A stretch of 16,340 nucleotides of DNA, from positions 1 through 16,340 of the forward strand of contig DAOUQR010000002.1 in the NCBI GenBank assembly GCA_030625525.1, given 5' to 3'. The stretch comes from Pseudomonadota bacterium (GTDB taxonomy: Bacteria > Pseudomonadota > Gammaproteobacteria > DAOUQR01). Made by a program: the position numbers and the translations under genes. Below, piece after piece: positions 1-10,353 of the stretch; position 1 is the stretch's first letter; every line of letters starts with the position of its first letter. The notes under the pieces were generated by a model. It worked only from the letters and a program-made list of their open reading frames with translations, searched no databases and was not told where the DNA came from.

Positions 1-1115
1 CAGGTGCCCCGCCTAGCGTGAAAGTACAAGGGAAAATGACAGCTATTGAAGATGAAAAATTAGCGCCCGGACGCGCTCATGAAATCGCTTTAAGCACCCT
101 AAGTGATGAACAAAAACAGGTATTCAAACAAACGTCTGAAATGAATCTCTCGATGTCTAAAAGGGGCCTCGGTCGTTTCAGAGTGAATATTTTTCGCCAA
201 CGCAACGAAACGGGCATGGTCATTCGATACATTAAAGTCGATATTCCAGAGTTACGTGAACTCGGTGTTCCTGAGATCGTTCAAAAAATCAGTATGGAAA
301 AACGTGGCTTGGTTTTATTGGTGGGTGCAACAGGTACCGGTAAATCGACGACACTAGCTTCCTTAATAGACCACAGAAATATGCATGCTGCCGACCATAT
401 TATTACGATTGAAGATCCCATTGAGTATGTCTACTGCAATAAAATGTCGATTGTAAATCAACGCGAAGTCGGTATTGATACCGAAAGCTACGAATCAGCT
501 TTGCAAAATACATTAAGACAAGCACCCGATGTCATTTTAATTGGAGAAATTCGTGCACGTGAAACCATGGAACATGCGATTGCATTTTCTGAAACCGGGC
601 ATTTATGTATGTCGACCTTACATGCAAATAATGCCAACCAAGCACTCGATCGCATTATTAACTTTTTTCCTGAAGAACGCAGGTCGCAGCTGTTACTCGA
701 TTTATCCTTAAATTTGCGAGGCATTATTTCACAGCGCTTAGTACCCGGCACCAATAATCGCCGCGTCGCTGCATTTGAAATTTTAATTAATTCACCTTTA
801 ATCAGCGATCTCATCCGTCGTGGCGATATCCACGAGATTAAAGAAACCATGCTTAAATCTGAAAATCTCGGTATGAAAACCTTTGACTCGGCTCTTTATG
901 ACTTATACATGGATGGTCGTATTTCCTTAGAGGAAGCGCTGCGCAACGCCGATTCACAAAATAACTTGCGCTTGCGCATTTCTCTCCAAGAAAAAAATCC
1001 AGCCAGCAGTGGATTAAGCCTAAGCTTGGAAGAGGAAGAGGAAGATAAAAACAATCAACAAATACACGGCAATGGATTGTCGCTAGAAAAGAGAAATGAT
1101 AATCAGAACTCCTAA
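1..1115 (+). CDS. pilU: Type IV pilus retraction ATPase PilU (5' end missing)
   Basis: PilT/PilU-class secretion ATPase. It is a cytoplasmic hexameric motor that works with PilT to depolymerise the type IV pilus during twitching. The frame is open to the window edge, with codons GGT-GCC-CCG before the in-frame GTG at 18, so the true start lies upstream and that GTG is not a real start. Counting from the GTG, I see Walker A GATGTGKST at about 103-111, the Asp box TIEDPIEY at about 130-137, Walker B DVILIGEIR at about 171-179 and the His box TGHLCMSTLHANNA at about 193-206. The run ALDRIINFFPEERR and the Ser/Leu-rich acidic tail (GLSLSLEEEEEED-like) point to PilU rather than PilT. A PilU is about 380 residues, so only a short N-terminal piece is missing. 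No pilT is visible because the window starts here. Confidence 0.93.
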   Translation, partial: GAPPSVKVQGKMTAIEDEKLAPGRAHEIALSTLSDEQKQVFKQTSEMNLSMSKRGLGRFRVNIFRQRNETGMVIRYIKVDIPELRELGVPEIVQKISMEKRGLVLLVGATGTGKSTTLASLIDHRNMHAADHIITIEDPIEYVYCNKMSIVNQREVGIDTESYESALQNTLRQAPDVILIGEIRARETMEHAIAFSETGHLCMSTLHANNANQALDRIINFFPEERRSQLLLDLSLNLRGIISQRLVPGTNNRRVAAFEILINSPLISDLIRRGDIHEIKETMLKSENLGMKTFDSALYDLYMDGRISLEEALRNADSQNNLRLRISLQEKNPASSGLSLSLEEEEEDKNNQQIHGNGLSLEKRNDNQNS

Positions 1116-1157
1116 ATTTTAGCTTGAAGTATTGATGGATCCTGCGAGCAAACAATG

Positions 1158-1175
1158 TTCGGATTGCGATCCGAA
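1158..1175. promoter_or_regulatory. Operator-like palindrome, upstream copy
   Basis: Perfect 7-bp inverted repeat around a 4-bp centre: TTCGGAT-TGCG-ATCCGAA. It lies just upstream of the -35 hexamer of the predicted promoter for the downstream ATPase gene. A partial copy recurs 33 bp further on. Palindromes of this form are typical of small HTH (Xre/HipB-like) repressor operators. That reading is inference, and no regulator gene is adjacent. Confidence 0.55.
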
Positions 1176-1182
1176 TATTTTG

Positions 1183-1211
1183 TTGATTTATTCGGAATGC
1201 GATCCTATACT
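1183..1211 (+). promoter_or_regulatory. Sigma-70 promoter of the DUF4143 ATPase gene with embedded operator half-copy
   Basis: TTGATT (1183-1188), a 17-bp spacer and TATACT (1206-1211) make a good sigma-70 promoter. It predicts an mRNA start about 22 bases before the ATG at 1241. The spacer holds the second copy of the operator-like motif (TTCGGAATGCGATCC, 1191-1205), exactly between the -35 and -10 boxes. An 11-bp palindrome CCTA-TAC-TAGG (1204-1214) also covers the -10. A protein bound here would block RNA polymerase. Confidence 0.6.
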
Positions 1212-1240
1212 AGGTTTAACCTAAAAAAGTAGGAAGCACC

Positions 1241-2476
1241 ATGTTAACGAGCTTATTTGAACTAAGCCGAGAATTCATTAAGTTAAAAAATCAGAAATTT
1301 CGACGATATTTTATGTCGCAGGAGAATGCACTGACTGAACGATTGTCGATATTACTTGGACAGCGAGGGATTGGTAAAACAACCATGATCATCCAGCACC
1401 TACTGGATTGCGCTGATGGCGACCCGCTTAGCGATAAAATATTATATATCCAGGCCGATCACTTCATCATGAATCAATCAAGCCTCTATGAAGTTGCCAA
1501 AGATTTTAAGCTAATGGGAGGCAAATTTTTAGCGCTGGATGAAATTCATAAGTATGATAACTGGTCGATGGAATTAAAAAGCATTACTGACAGTTATCCA
1601 GACTTAAAGATCATTGCTTCAGGCAGTTCTGCACTAGAAATTCACCGGGGTAGCCATGACTTAAGTCGACGCGCATTGGTCTACCATATTTTAGGTATGT
1701 CCTTTCGTGAATACCTAGCACTCAATTGTGATCTGCATTTTTCTGCCTACTCGCTTGAAGAAATACTCACTAACCATGTTGAAATTGCCGATACGATTGT
1801 TACGCAAATTAAACAAAAGAATGAAGCTGTTATCCCCTTATTTCAACGCTATTTACAATTTGGCTATTACCCTTACTACAATGAATTTAACGACTCAGCC
1901 AAGTTTAAAATGACACTCGAGCAAAATATTCATACCACTTTAGAATCGGATTTAAGAGCGATTTATCCTCAACTGACTTCACACAGCATTAAAAAAATAC
2001 GTCAATTACTCAGTTATATTGCATTGAACGCACCATTTTCCCCCAATTGGTCGAATTTGAAAAAATTTCTTGAACTGGGCGATGAGCGCACACTTAAAAA
2101 TTATCTAAAATACCTAGAAGATGCCGGCCTAGTGGTTGCCGTTTATAAAAGCTCAAAGATTTTGAGTAAATTAGATACTCCAGCAAAAATATATTTGCAA
2201 AATTCCAATTTAATGCAAGCCATTGCAAACGAAAAAATGAATATCGGAACGGCACGAGAAATTTTCTTCTATAACATGCTCATGAAAAACCACGAGCTTA
2301 GCGTCCCTATCAATGGAGATTTTTTAGTCGATGACAATGCCGTGTTTGAAATTGGTGGTCGTAAGAAAAGCTTCAATCAAATCAAAGATCATCAACATGC
2401 TTATATTGCCAGTGACAACATTGAGGCGGGATTCCAAAATAAAATTCCTTTATGGTTATTTGGTTTTTTATATTAA
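1241..2476 (+). CDS. AAA-family ATPase with DUF4143 C-terminal region
   Basis: 411-residue predicted cytoplasmic ATPase of the widespread AAA_14 plus DUF4143 group, whose biochemical role is generally unknown. Seen: Walker A GQRGIGKTT (about 40-48), Walker B FLALDEIH (about 96-103), a sensor-like IIASGSSALEI stretch (about 124-134) and the family's SFREYL motif (about 154-159). The DUF4143-type region follows, with a winged-helix-like stretch (TLKNYLKYLEDAGLV). The C-terminus FLVDDNAVFEIGGRKK resembles the PD-(D/E)XK fold end of these proteins, but it reads E-I-G where many relatives have E-V-K, so nuclease activity is doubtful. The ATG at 1241 follows AGGA at about 1230 and a short leader. 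The gene stands alone between a promoter and a terminator. The operator-like repeats suggest tight control, and such genes are often laterally acquired. Confidence 0.82.
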   Translation: MLTSLFELSREFIKLKNQKFRRYFMSQENALTERLSILLGQRGIGKTTMIIQHLLDCADGDPLSDKILYIQADHFIMNQSSLYEVAKDFKLMGGKFLALDEIHKYDNWSMELKSITDSYPDLKIIASGSSALEIHRGSHDLSRRALVYHILGMSFREYLALNCDLHFSAYSLEEILTNHVEIADTIVTQIKQKNEAVIPLFQRYLQFGYYPYYNEFNDSAKFKMTLEQNIHTTLESDLRAIYPQLTSHSIKKIRQLLSYIALNAPFSPNWSNLKKFLELGDERTLKNYLKYLEDAGLVVAVYKSSKILSKLDTPAKIYLQNSNLMQAIANEKMNIGTAREIFFYNMLMKNHELSVPINGDFLVDDNAVFEIGGRKKSFNQIKDHQHAYIASDNIEAGFQNKIPLWLFGFLY

Positions 2477-2486
2477 ACATAAATAC

Positions 2487-2514
2487 AAAAAGGCGACCGA
2501 GGCCGCCTTTTTTT
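2487..2514. terminator. Rho-independent terminator, probably bidirectional
   Basis: Stem AAAAAGGCG (2487-2495), loop of eight bases, then CGCC followed by seven T (2504-2514). The A-run on one side and T-run on the other let it work for the ATPase gene on the plus strand and for groL arriving from the minus strand. Confidence 0.8.
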
Positions 2515-2544
2515 GAGCTTATAAGCTAGTAAGAACTGCGTGAT

Positions 2545-4227
<1,683 letters not shown>

Positions 4228-4521
4228 TTAACCAATGATTCCCATGATGTCGTCTTCACGCATCACGATAAGTTCTTTACCGTCGATTTTAATTTCGGTG
4301 CCAGCATATTTACCAAATAATACTTCATCACCTTTTTTAACATCGAGGTTACGGACATCACCGTTATCTAAAATTTTACCCGTGCCAACAGCGACAACTT
4401 CGCCGCGACTTGGTTTTTCTTTAGCGGTGTCAGGTAGTACAATACCACCTTGTGTTTTTTGCTCTTCTTCGAGACGACGTACGACAACACGGTCGTGTAA
4501 AGGGCGGATCTTCATTGCCAT
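4228..4521 (-). CDS. groS: Co-chaperonin GroES (Hsp10)
   Basis: 97 residues, the expected size. It forms the heptameric lid that caps GroEL and encloses substrate. Seen: the N-terminal [12 protein letters not shown] signature, the mobile loop [16 protein letters not shown] (about 18-33) with the hydrophobic GGIVL contact tripeptide region, and the typical [14 protein letters not shown] and [10 protein letters not shown] ends. The first ATG (4521) is chosen because AGGAG lies nine bases upstream of it. The second ATG (4515), which would match the E. coli N-terminus, is too far from that site. It is the first gene of the groS-groL operon. Confidence 0.97.
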   Translation of the reverse strand: MAMKIRPLHDRVVVRRLEEEQKTQGGIVLPDTAKEKPSRGEVVAVGTGKILDNGDVRNLDVKKGDEVLFGKYAGTEIKIDGKELIVMREDDIMGIIG

Positions 4522-4566
4522 TGGATAGTTCTCCTGCTGAGATAGTGAAAAAAAATCAGTGCTGAT

Positions 4567-4593
4567 TTAGCACTCTCCGTTAAGGAGTGCTAA
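4567..4593. promoter_or_regulatory. CIRCE element (HrcA operator)
   Basis: A perfect match to the CIRCE consensus: TTAGCACTC (4567-4575), nine bases, GAGTGCTAA (4585-4593). CIRCE is the binding site of the heat-labile repressor HrcA. Here it starts at the -10 hexamer of the groS promoter and occupies the transcription start region, so bound HrcA should block initiation. No hrcA gene is in this window, so its presence elsewhere in the genome is predicted. Confidence 0.95.
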
Positions 4594-4620
4594 TAATAGG
4601 GGCATAACTTAAATAGTCAA
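4593..4620 (-). promoter_or_regulatory. groS-groL promoter
   Basis: On the minus strand: TTGACT (4620-4615), a 16-bp spacer and TATTAT (4598-4593), a clear sigma-70 promoter whose -10 overlaps the first base of CIRCE. The spacer end GCCCC followed by TATTAT also faintly resembles a sigma-32 -10 (CCCCATNT), so dual control is possible but not shown. Confidence 0.75.
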
Positions 4621-4708
4621 GGGCAAGGGGGAAGATTTTTTGAAACTTTTCAAAGCACCGGGCCTTGCTGTATGCTCTAGCCTCTTTTTTTGCTTAGTCT
4701 AATTAAAA

Positions 4709-6772
4709 ATGCACCAACGTAGTTATTTACCTTATATAGTGTTTCTGACCGGTTTTTTATTCCTGATGATTTTATGCCTGCAAGCACCTGTGATTGCACC
4801 GATGTTAGGCTCAGGATTAGTCGGAAAAAGCTTAGGTCTAGGGCATATTGTTATACCCGCTATTATTTTTACCTTGCTCACTCGCATAGTCTTGTGGCTA
4901 TTGCTTGGCTTTATTTGCCATTGGATGACTCAGCAAGTCGCCGCGTGTTTTCAATTAAAAGACAAGCATCACTTTAACTTGGCGTTAGGCTTATGGCTGT
5001 GCGGCGTTGTCTTTGTCTTTATGCTCAATCAAGTTTTATTCCCGCGATCACTTTATACAGATTTAACGGCAACGATTATCCCTAACGCCTTGGCTTGGTT
5101 ACTAATGATTCTCAGTGGCGCTATTGCTTGCCTCGCGTTTATTGTTGCTTTAGTGCAAACGATGCGGTGTCATGGACGTCAATTTATTTTCATGTGTATT
5201 TTATTCGTGGCTTTCGTTGGATGGTACGCGTATCTAAACCATGCCGCGCCAGTACAAACATCCAATCGCCCTAATATTTTTATTATCGGTTTGGATTCAG
5301 TGCGACCTGATTATGTTGACTACTATGATGGAAAAACAAACTATACGCCGTCGCTCGATCGTTTTTTTGCAAAAGCGAGCACTTTTACACAAGCAACCAC
5401 ACCGTTAGCTCGAACCTACCCCGCCTGGGTGAGCATCCTAACCGGCGAGTATCCTGCTCACAATGGTGCACGCTATGATTTAATTGATCCCAGCTATGTG
5501 AATCGATCACACATGCTTGGAAAAATATTAAAAGCCCACGGCTATTATCGAATTTATGCGACGGATGAAACGCGCTTTAGTCATATTGATCAAAGTTATG
5601 GTTTTGATCAACTGATCACACCGTCTCTGACTGTGAATGACTTTTTAATTGGTAATTTTAATGATTCACCGATTGTGAATTTTATGGCGAATACATTTTT
5701 AGGACGCTGGCTCTTTCCCTATAATTATGCCAATCGAGGCGATAATGTACGTTATAAACCCGCGACATTTTTACAACAAATAAATTTTTCGATGAATCAT
5801 GTTTCGCAGCAACCGATTTTTATGAGTATTCACTTTTGTCTTTCGCATTGGCCTTATGTATGGGCGAACTCTAAACTAGGAATGTTTCCGCCTAAAACTT
5901 TAAAAGAAGGCAAAGCACTTTACACGGCAGGGCTCAAAGCCGTTGATCAACAGTTTGGTGAATTTATTACATACCTTAAAACGCGCGGTCTGTTAAAAAA
6001 CAGTATTATTGTTGTCATCTCTGATCACGGCGAAACGATTGGCTTTCCCGGTTCTCGTGTGACCCTTGCTAAAAATTATCGCCCAAAAAACGGGAAAAAT
6101 CATGTCAAATTCGCTCAATATTTAAAACAATACAAATTGGGGCCACTGGACCAAAGCTGGGGACACGGAACCGACTTGTTAAGTTTCGCCCAAAACAAAA
6201 TTATTTTTGGCTGGCAATTACATGGCTTTGCAAATAACGTTACAAAAAAAATAGCGACACCGGTTGATCTGATCGATATCAAGCCCACTATTTTAGACTT
6301 GATCGCCACACAAGATCCGATCCACCAACAAAATAAAACCATTGATGGCGTTTCTTTAGAACCTCTCATTAACGGAAAAAAAGACACGTTATCTAAAAGA
6401 CCTTTTTATTTTTCATCTGGATTTTCACCGATCATTATTGACTATAAGGCACCACAACTTAAATATATTGTTAAAATTGCCATGCAGAAATACCGCGTTG
6501 TGCCCAGTAACGGTCGTTTAGAAATGAAATCATCACTTCATCAAGAGGTATTGGATTTTAAACAGATGGCGATTTTAGATGGCGAATGGTTTTTAGTGAA
6601 ATATCCATCTAAAACCAAACCAGTTTGGGTGCTATTTAATACACAGTCTAAATTGTGGACCGATAACCTAGATTCAAGGTTTGCTTTAAACAGCCCAATT
6701 AAAAGATTACAACAAAAAGTGAATACATTTTTTAAACCTGAAAAACCACACAGAACTGAAGCCCGATCTTAA
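4709..6772 (+). CDS. Membrane-anchored sulfatase/phosphotransferase-family enzyme
   Basis: 687 residues. Five predicted N-terminal membrane helices (about 7-29, 45-70, 89-111, 125-150, 158-175) precede a large, probably periplasmic alkaline phosphatase/sulfatase-superfamily domain. This is the layout of LtaS, OpgB and EptA-type enzymes. Metal-site candidates are D196 (IIGLDSVRPDY), D439-H440 (ISDHGE) and H486 (WGHGTD), with H380 in LSHWPY. In the motif aligning with the sulfatase C-x-P-x-R signature (RTYPAWVSILTG, 235-246), T236 replaces the Cys/Ser that would mature to formylglycine. A phosphotransferase or phosphatase is therefore likelier than a sulfatase, but the substrate is unknown. About 45 residues separate SDHGE from HGTD. 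The ATG at 4709 has no clear Shine-Dalgarno. It stands alone, divergent from groS. Confidence 0.8.
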   Translation: MHQRSYLPYIVFLTGFLFLMILCLQAPVIAPMLGSGLVGKSLGLGHIVIPAIIFTLLTRIVLWLLLGFICHWMTQQVAACFQLKDKHHFNLALGLWLCGVVFVFMLNQVLFPRSLYTDLTATIIPNALAWLLMILSGAIACLAFIVALVQTMRCHGRQFIFMCILFVAFVGWYAYLNHAAPVQTSNRPNIFIIGLDSVRPDYVDYYDGKTNYTPSLDRFFAKASTFTQATTPLARTYPAWVSILTGEYPAHNGARYDLIDPSYVNRSHMLGKILKAHGYYRIYATDETRFSHIDQSYGFDQLITPSLTVNDFLIGNFNDSPIVNFMANTFLGRWLFPYNYANRGDNVRYKPATFLQQINFSMNHVSQQPIFMSIHFCLSHWPYVWANSKLGMFPPKTLKEGKALYTAGLKAVDQQFGEFITYLKTRGLLKNSIIVVISDHGETIGFPGSRVTLAKNYRPKNGKNHVKFAQYLKQYKLGPLDQSWGHGTDLLSFAQNKIIFGWQLHGFANNVTKKIATPVDLIDIKPTILDLIATQDPIHQQNKTIDGVSLEPLINGKKDTLSKRPFYFSSGFSPIIIDYKAPQLKYIVKIAMQKYRVVPSNGRLEMKSSLHQEVLDFKQMAILDGEWFLVKYPSKTKPVWVLFNTQSKLWTDNLDSRFALNSPIKRLQQKVNTFFKPEKPHRTEARS

Positions 6773-6803
6773 AACCTGGCTCCAGAAATTCTTTTCGATA
6801 TAA

Positions 6804-7046
6804 CTATACTGCAGATTGCAACATACCAAAAAGCTCGTCTTTAACTTTCAGACGTTTCTTTTTAAGTTCTTCTAAATGCTCATCGGTTGTCACTTCAATA
6901 TCAACTTCAAACCGATTGATTTGTTTTTGCAAATCATGGTGTGTTTCAAACAATTTTTGGAAATGTAAATTGTTGATTTTAAGTTGATGAATTTGCTCTC
7001 GATATTCAGGGAATTCGTGAACGAGATCATGATGTTCTTCAGACAT
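6804..7046 (-). CDS. DUF465 (YdcH-like) small coiled-coil protein
   Basis: 80 residues, cytoplasmic, with no signal peptide. The pattern HDLVHEFPEYREQIHQLK...HFQKLFETHHDLQKQI...DEHLEELKKKRLKVKDELFGML is that of the DUF465/YdcH family: two heptad-rich helices, one in each half, predicted to form a helical hairpin. The molecular function of the family is not established. The ATG at 7046 has GGAG eight bases upstream. It is monocistronic, divergent from dsbD and convergent with the sulfatase-family gene, whose stop is 31 bases away. Confidence 0.88.
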   Translation of the reverse strand: MSEEHHDLVHEFPEYREQIHQLKINNLHFQKLFETHHDLQKQINRFEVDIEVTTDEHLEELKKKRLKVKDELFGMLQSAV

Positions 7047-7080
7047 AAGATTTTCTCCAAGCTAGTTAATTCAGTTCAAG

Positions 7081-7109
7081 ATTATACTACAGTTACACCA
7101 TTTTTTAAA
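7081..7109 (-). promoter_or_regulatory. Probable promoter of the DUF465 gene
   Basis: Minus strand: a perfect -10 TATAAT (7086-7081), a 17-bp spacer and a weak -35 TTTAAA (7109-7104). The -10 lies 35 bases before the ATG. Confidence 0.45.
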
Positions 7110-7126
7110 ATAGACGATCCGCTCCA

Positions 7127-7155
7127 CTGACGCGCATAAATTTTTAGACTACAAT
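7127..7155 (+). promoter_or_regulatory. Probable dsbD promoter
   Basis: CTGACG (7127-7132), a 17-bp spacer and TACAAT (7150-7155), about 30 bases before the dsbD start. It is divergent from the DUF465 promoter within the same 139-base gap. Confidence 0.5.
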
Positions 7156-7185
7156 CATCGCTCTAATCTCACGAAGACTTTTACT

Positions 7186-8925
7186 ATGATGAAGCGAATT
7201 CTCGTTGTTTTTTTTGGACTGGTGGCAGCGATCATCTCCACCGCTCAACCCTTACCAGGCGATCAAGCTTTCAAGCTCACTACTCGCATCATTGATTCCA
7301 CGACTGTTATGGTGCAGTGGAAAGCGCATGCGGGGTATTTCCTCTATCGCAATCACTTTAAATTTAGTGTTGATAAACCTGAAAAAGCACAACTTGGTAT
7401 GGTGTTATTGCCTCAAGGTGAGCATTTGCGAAACCAAATCGATATTCCAGTTCCAATCTTAGGACTACAAGCCGGTAAAGTTAATTTAAAAGTCGCTTAT
7501 CAGGGTTGTGCTGACGATGGTTTTTGTTATCCCCCATCGACTCAATTGGTGCAACTGACCATTAATGATAAATTGGCACTGACCAACGCGCACATTATCA
7601 CGCCTCCCAGCTCTAAAGTGAAACTCAGCACGACAGATAAAGCGAAACAGATATTACAGCATGACACCTTATTATTCGTATTACTCTCGTTTTTTGGATT
7701 TGGTTTACTGCTTGCGTTCACGCCGTGCGTGTTACCGATGATACCGGTATTGTCCGGTATTATTGTCGGCCATGGCCCGAATCTCACGAGCAAAAAAGCC
7801 TTCATGCTATCACTTATTTATGTCTTGAGTATGTCGTTTACCTATGCGCTTGTGGGTGTACTGGTTGCCCTGTTAGGTCATAATTTTCAGATCATTTTTC
7901 AGCAACCGCTCTTCATTATTCTATTTAGTTTTGTGTTTGTGCTATTGGCCCTGTCCATGTTTGGCTTTTACGATTTGAAATTGCCAGAGTCTTGGCAGAG
8001 TAAATTTGCGCATCTGAGTCAAAATCAACACCACGGTGCGTACTTAGGTGTCGCCGTGATGGGCATGCTATCGACCTTGATTTTATCGCCCTGTGTCACT
8101 GCGCCTTTAGTGGGTGCGCTCGGTTATATTGCCAGCACCGGTAATGCCTTACTCGGTGGAATTGCCTTGTTTACTTTAGGCTTAGGCATGGGCACACCGT
8201 TATTAATCGTTGGAGCTTCTGCCGGAAAGCTTTTGCCTAAAGCAGGTGCTTGGATGAACGCGGTGAAGTCTATTTTTGGGGTAATGCTATTGGCTGTTGC
8301 AATATATTTATTGGAACGAATTATTCCCGGACAAATAAGTTTATTGCTCTGGGCTGCGTTGTTGATTATTACCGGACTCTATCTGGGTGCATTAAAACGC
8401 AATCAAGCAAGCCAATGGCATAAACTCTGGCAGGGATTGGGGATCATGATGCTCATCTACGGTGGGATGATGGTTGTTGGTGCCGGCATGGGAAACAGTG
8501 ACCCGCTCAATCCTATTGGTAGTTTAATGTCGCAGAGGCAAACGCAGACATTTAAGAATAATGGTTTGAGCTATCAACCCGTAAAGTCACTGAGTGACGT
8601 CAAACGTTTTCTGACGCAAGCGCGTACGAATGGCAAGCAAGTCCTATTGGATTTTTATGCTGATTGGTGTGTTGCATGCAAAGCAATGGACCGAACGACC
8701 TTTCAAGATCCCGCGGTGAAGGATGCCTTAAAAAATTATCTCATCCTACGCGCCGATGTCACAGCAAACGATTCGACGGATCAAGCGTTGGAAAATTATT
8801 ATGGGGTGATCGCACCACCGACAATTTTATTGTTCGATGCTCAAGGTAATGAATTGAAACATGCTCGGATTGTAGGAGAAATGGGCGCAGAGGAATTTAT
8901 TCGAAGCTTGCCGCAAGCTCGCTAA
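7186..8925 (+). CDS. dsbD: Thiol:disulfide interchange protein DsbD
   Basis: 579 residues, close to the roughly 565 of E. coli. It moves electrons from cytoplasmic thioredoxin across the inner membrane to periplasmic DsbC/DsbG and cytochrome c maturation. All three parts are present with complete cysteine pairs. A signal peptide (about 1-20, ending near STA-QP) precedes the nDsbD domain with C108 and C114 (YQGCADDGFCYPP). The membrane domain has C181 (FTPCVLPM) and C303 (LSPCVTAP) in pseudo-symmetric TM1 and TM4. The C-terminal thioredoxin domain has C495-VA-C498 (ADWCVACKAMD) and a cis-Pro loop (IAPPTILLF). Two ATGs occur in tandem (7186, 7189) with only a weak GAAG upstream, so either could be used. 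Convergent with obg. Confidence 0.96.
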   Translation: MMKRILVVFFGLVAAIISTAQPLPGDQAFKLTTRIIDSTTVMVQWKAHAGYFLYRNHFKFSVDKPEKAQLGMVLLPQGEHLRNQIDIPVPILGLQAGKVNLKVAYQGCADDGFCYPPSTQLVQLTINDKLALTNAHIITPPSSKVKLSTTDKAKQILQHDTLLFVLLSFFGFGLLLAFTPCVLPMIPVLSGIIVGHGPNLTSKKAFMLSLIYVLSMSFTYALVGVLVALLGHNFQIIFQQPLFIILFSFVFVLLALSMFGFYDLKLPESWQSKFAHLSQNQHHGAYLGVAVMGMLSTLILSPCVTAPLVGALGYIASTGNALLGGIALFTLGLGMGTPLLIVGASAGKLLPKAGAWMNAVKSIFGVMLLAVAIYLLERIIPGQISLLLWAALLIITGLYLGALKRNQASQWHKLWQGLGIMMLIYGGMMVVGAGMGNSDPLNPIGSLMSQRQTQTFKNNGLSYQPVKSLSDVKRFLTQARTNGKQVLLDFYADWCVACKAMDRTTFQDPAVKDALKNYLILRADVTANDSTDQALENYYGVIAPPTILLFDAQGNELKHARIVGEMGAEEFIRSLPQAR

Positions 8926-8960
8926 TAAATGTAAATCCAAGATAATTAAGCTGTTCTTAA

Positions 8961-8975
8961 AAGCAACCCCATTGC

Positions 8976-8977
<2 letters not shown>
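8961..8977 (-). terminator. Weak hairpin at the end of obg
   Basis: AAGCAA-TGGGG-TTGCTT on the minus strand followed by two more T, overlapping the obg stop codon. The stem is short (6 bp) and AT-rich, so termination here is uncertain. Confidence 0.35.
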
Positions 8978-10004
<1,027 letters not shown>

Positions 10005-10018
10005 TTATTACCCCATAT

Positions 10019-10045
10019 AAAAAAGCCCCCTAAAAGGAGGCTTTT
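10019..10045 (-). terminator. Terminator/attenuator between rpmA and obg
   Basis: Minus strand stem AAAAGCC-T-CCT / AGG-G-GGCTTTT with one internal mismatch and a three-base loop, running into six T. It sits within the 58-base rpmA-obg gap. It should end most ribosomal-protein transcripts and let a fraction read into obg. Confidence 0.7.
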
Positions 10046-10062
10046 ATCATTAATGCGTTTAT

Positions 10063-10338
10063 TTACTCAGTCGCTTCTTCGCCAAGCGGCTCAACACAAA
10101 CGTATTTACGTTTTGGAGCACCTTTCTCAACAAATTTCACACGACCGTGGATTAATGCAAATAAAGTATGGTCTCTACCCATGCCCACATTATCACCACC
10201 ATGAAACTTCGTGCCTCGTTGGCGAACAATGATTTCACCTGCATTCACAACCTGGCTACCATAGCGTTTAACGCCCAGGTACTTCGGATTGGAATCGCGA
10301 CCGTTACGAGTACTACCACCAGCTTTCTTATGAGCCAT
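10063..10338 (-). CDS. rpmA: 50S ribosomal protein L27
   Basis: 91 residues, slightly longer than E. coli L27 (85) because of an acidic tail EPLGEEATE. The N-terminus [15 protein letters not shown], which reaches the peptidyl-transferase centre, is intact and lacks the cleavable leader found in Firmicutes. The core [20 protein letters not shown] and HPG-like loop [21 protein letters not shown] are typical. The ATG at 10338 lies 15 bases after the rplU stop, with a GGAGTGAT ribosome site in the gap. Cotranscribed with rplU. Confidence 0.97.
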   Translation of the reverse strand: MAHKKAGGSTRNGRDSNPKYLGVKRYGSQVVNAGEIIVRQRGTKFHGGDNVGMGRDHTLFALIHGRVKFVEKGAPKRKYVCVEPLGEEATE

Positions 10339-10353
10339 AACCTATCACTCCAC

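Noticed and set aside
488..1155. Two minus-strand open frames of 100-120 codons opposite pilU
   Set aside because: They lie antisense to a clearly conserved ATPase gene, have no ribosome site or recognisable motifs, and one has a low-complexity Leu/Pro-rich run that mirrors PilU codons.
6115..6387. 90-codon minus-strand frame within the sulfatase-family gene
   Set aside because: No ribosome site, no family resemblance, and fully inside a well-supported gene.
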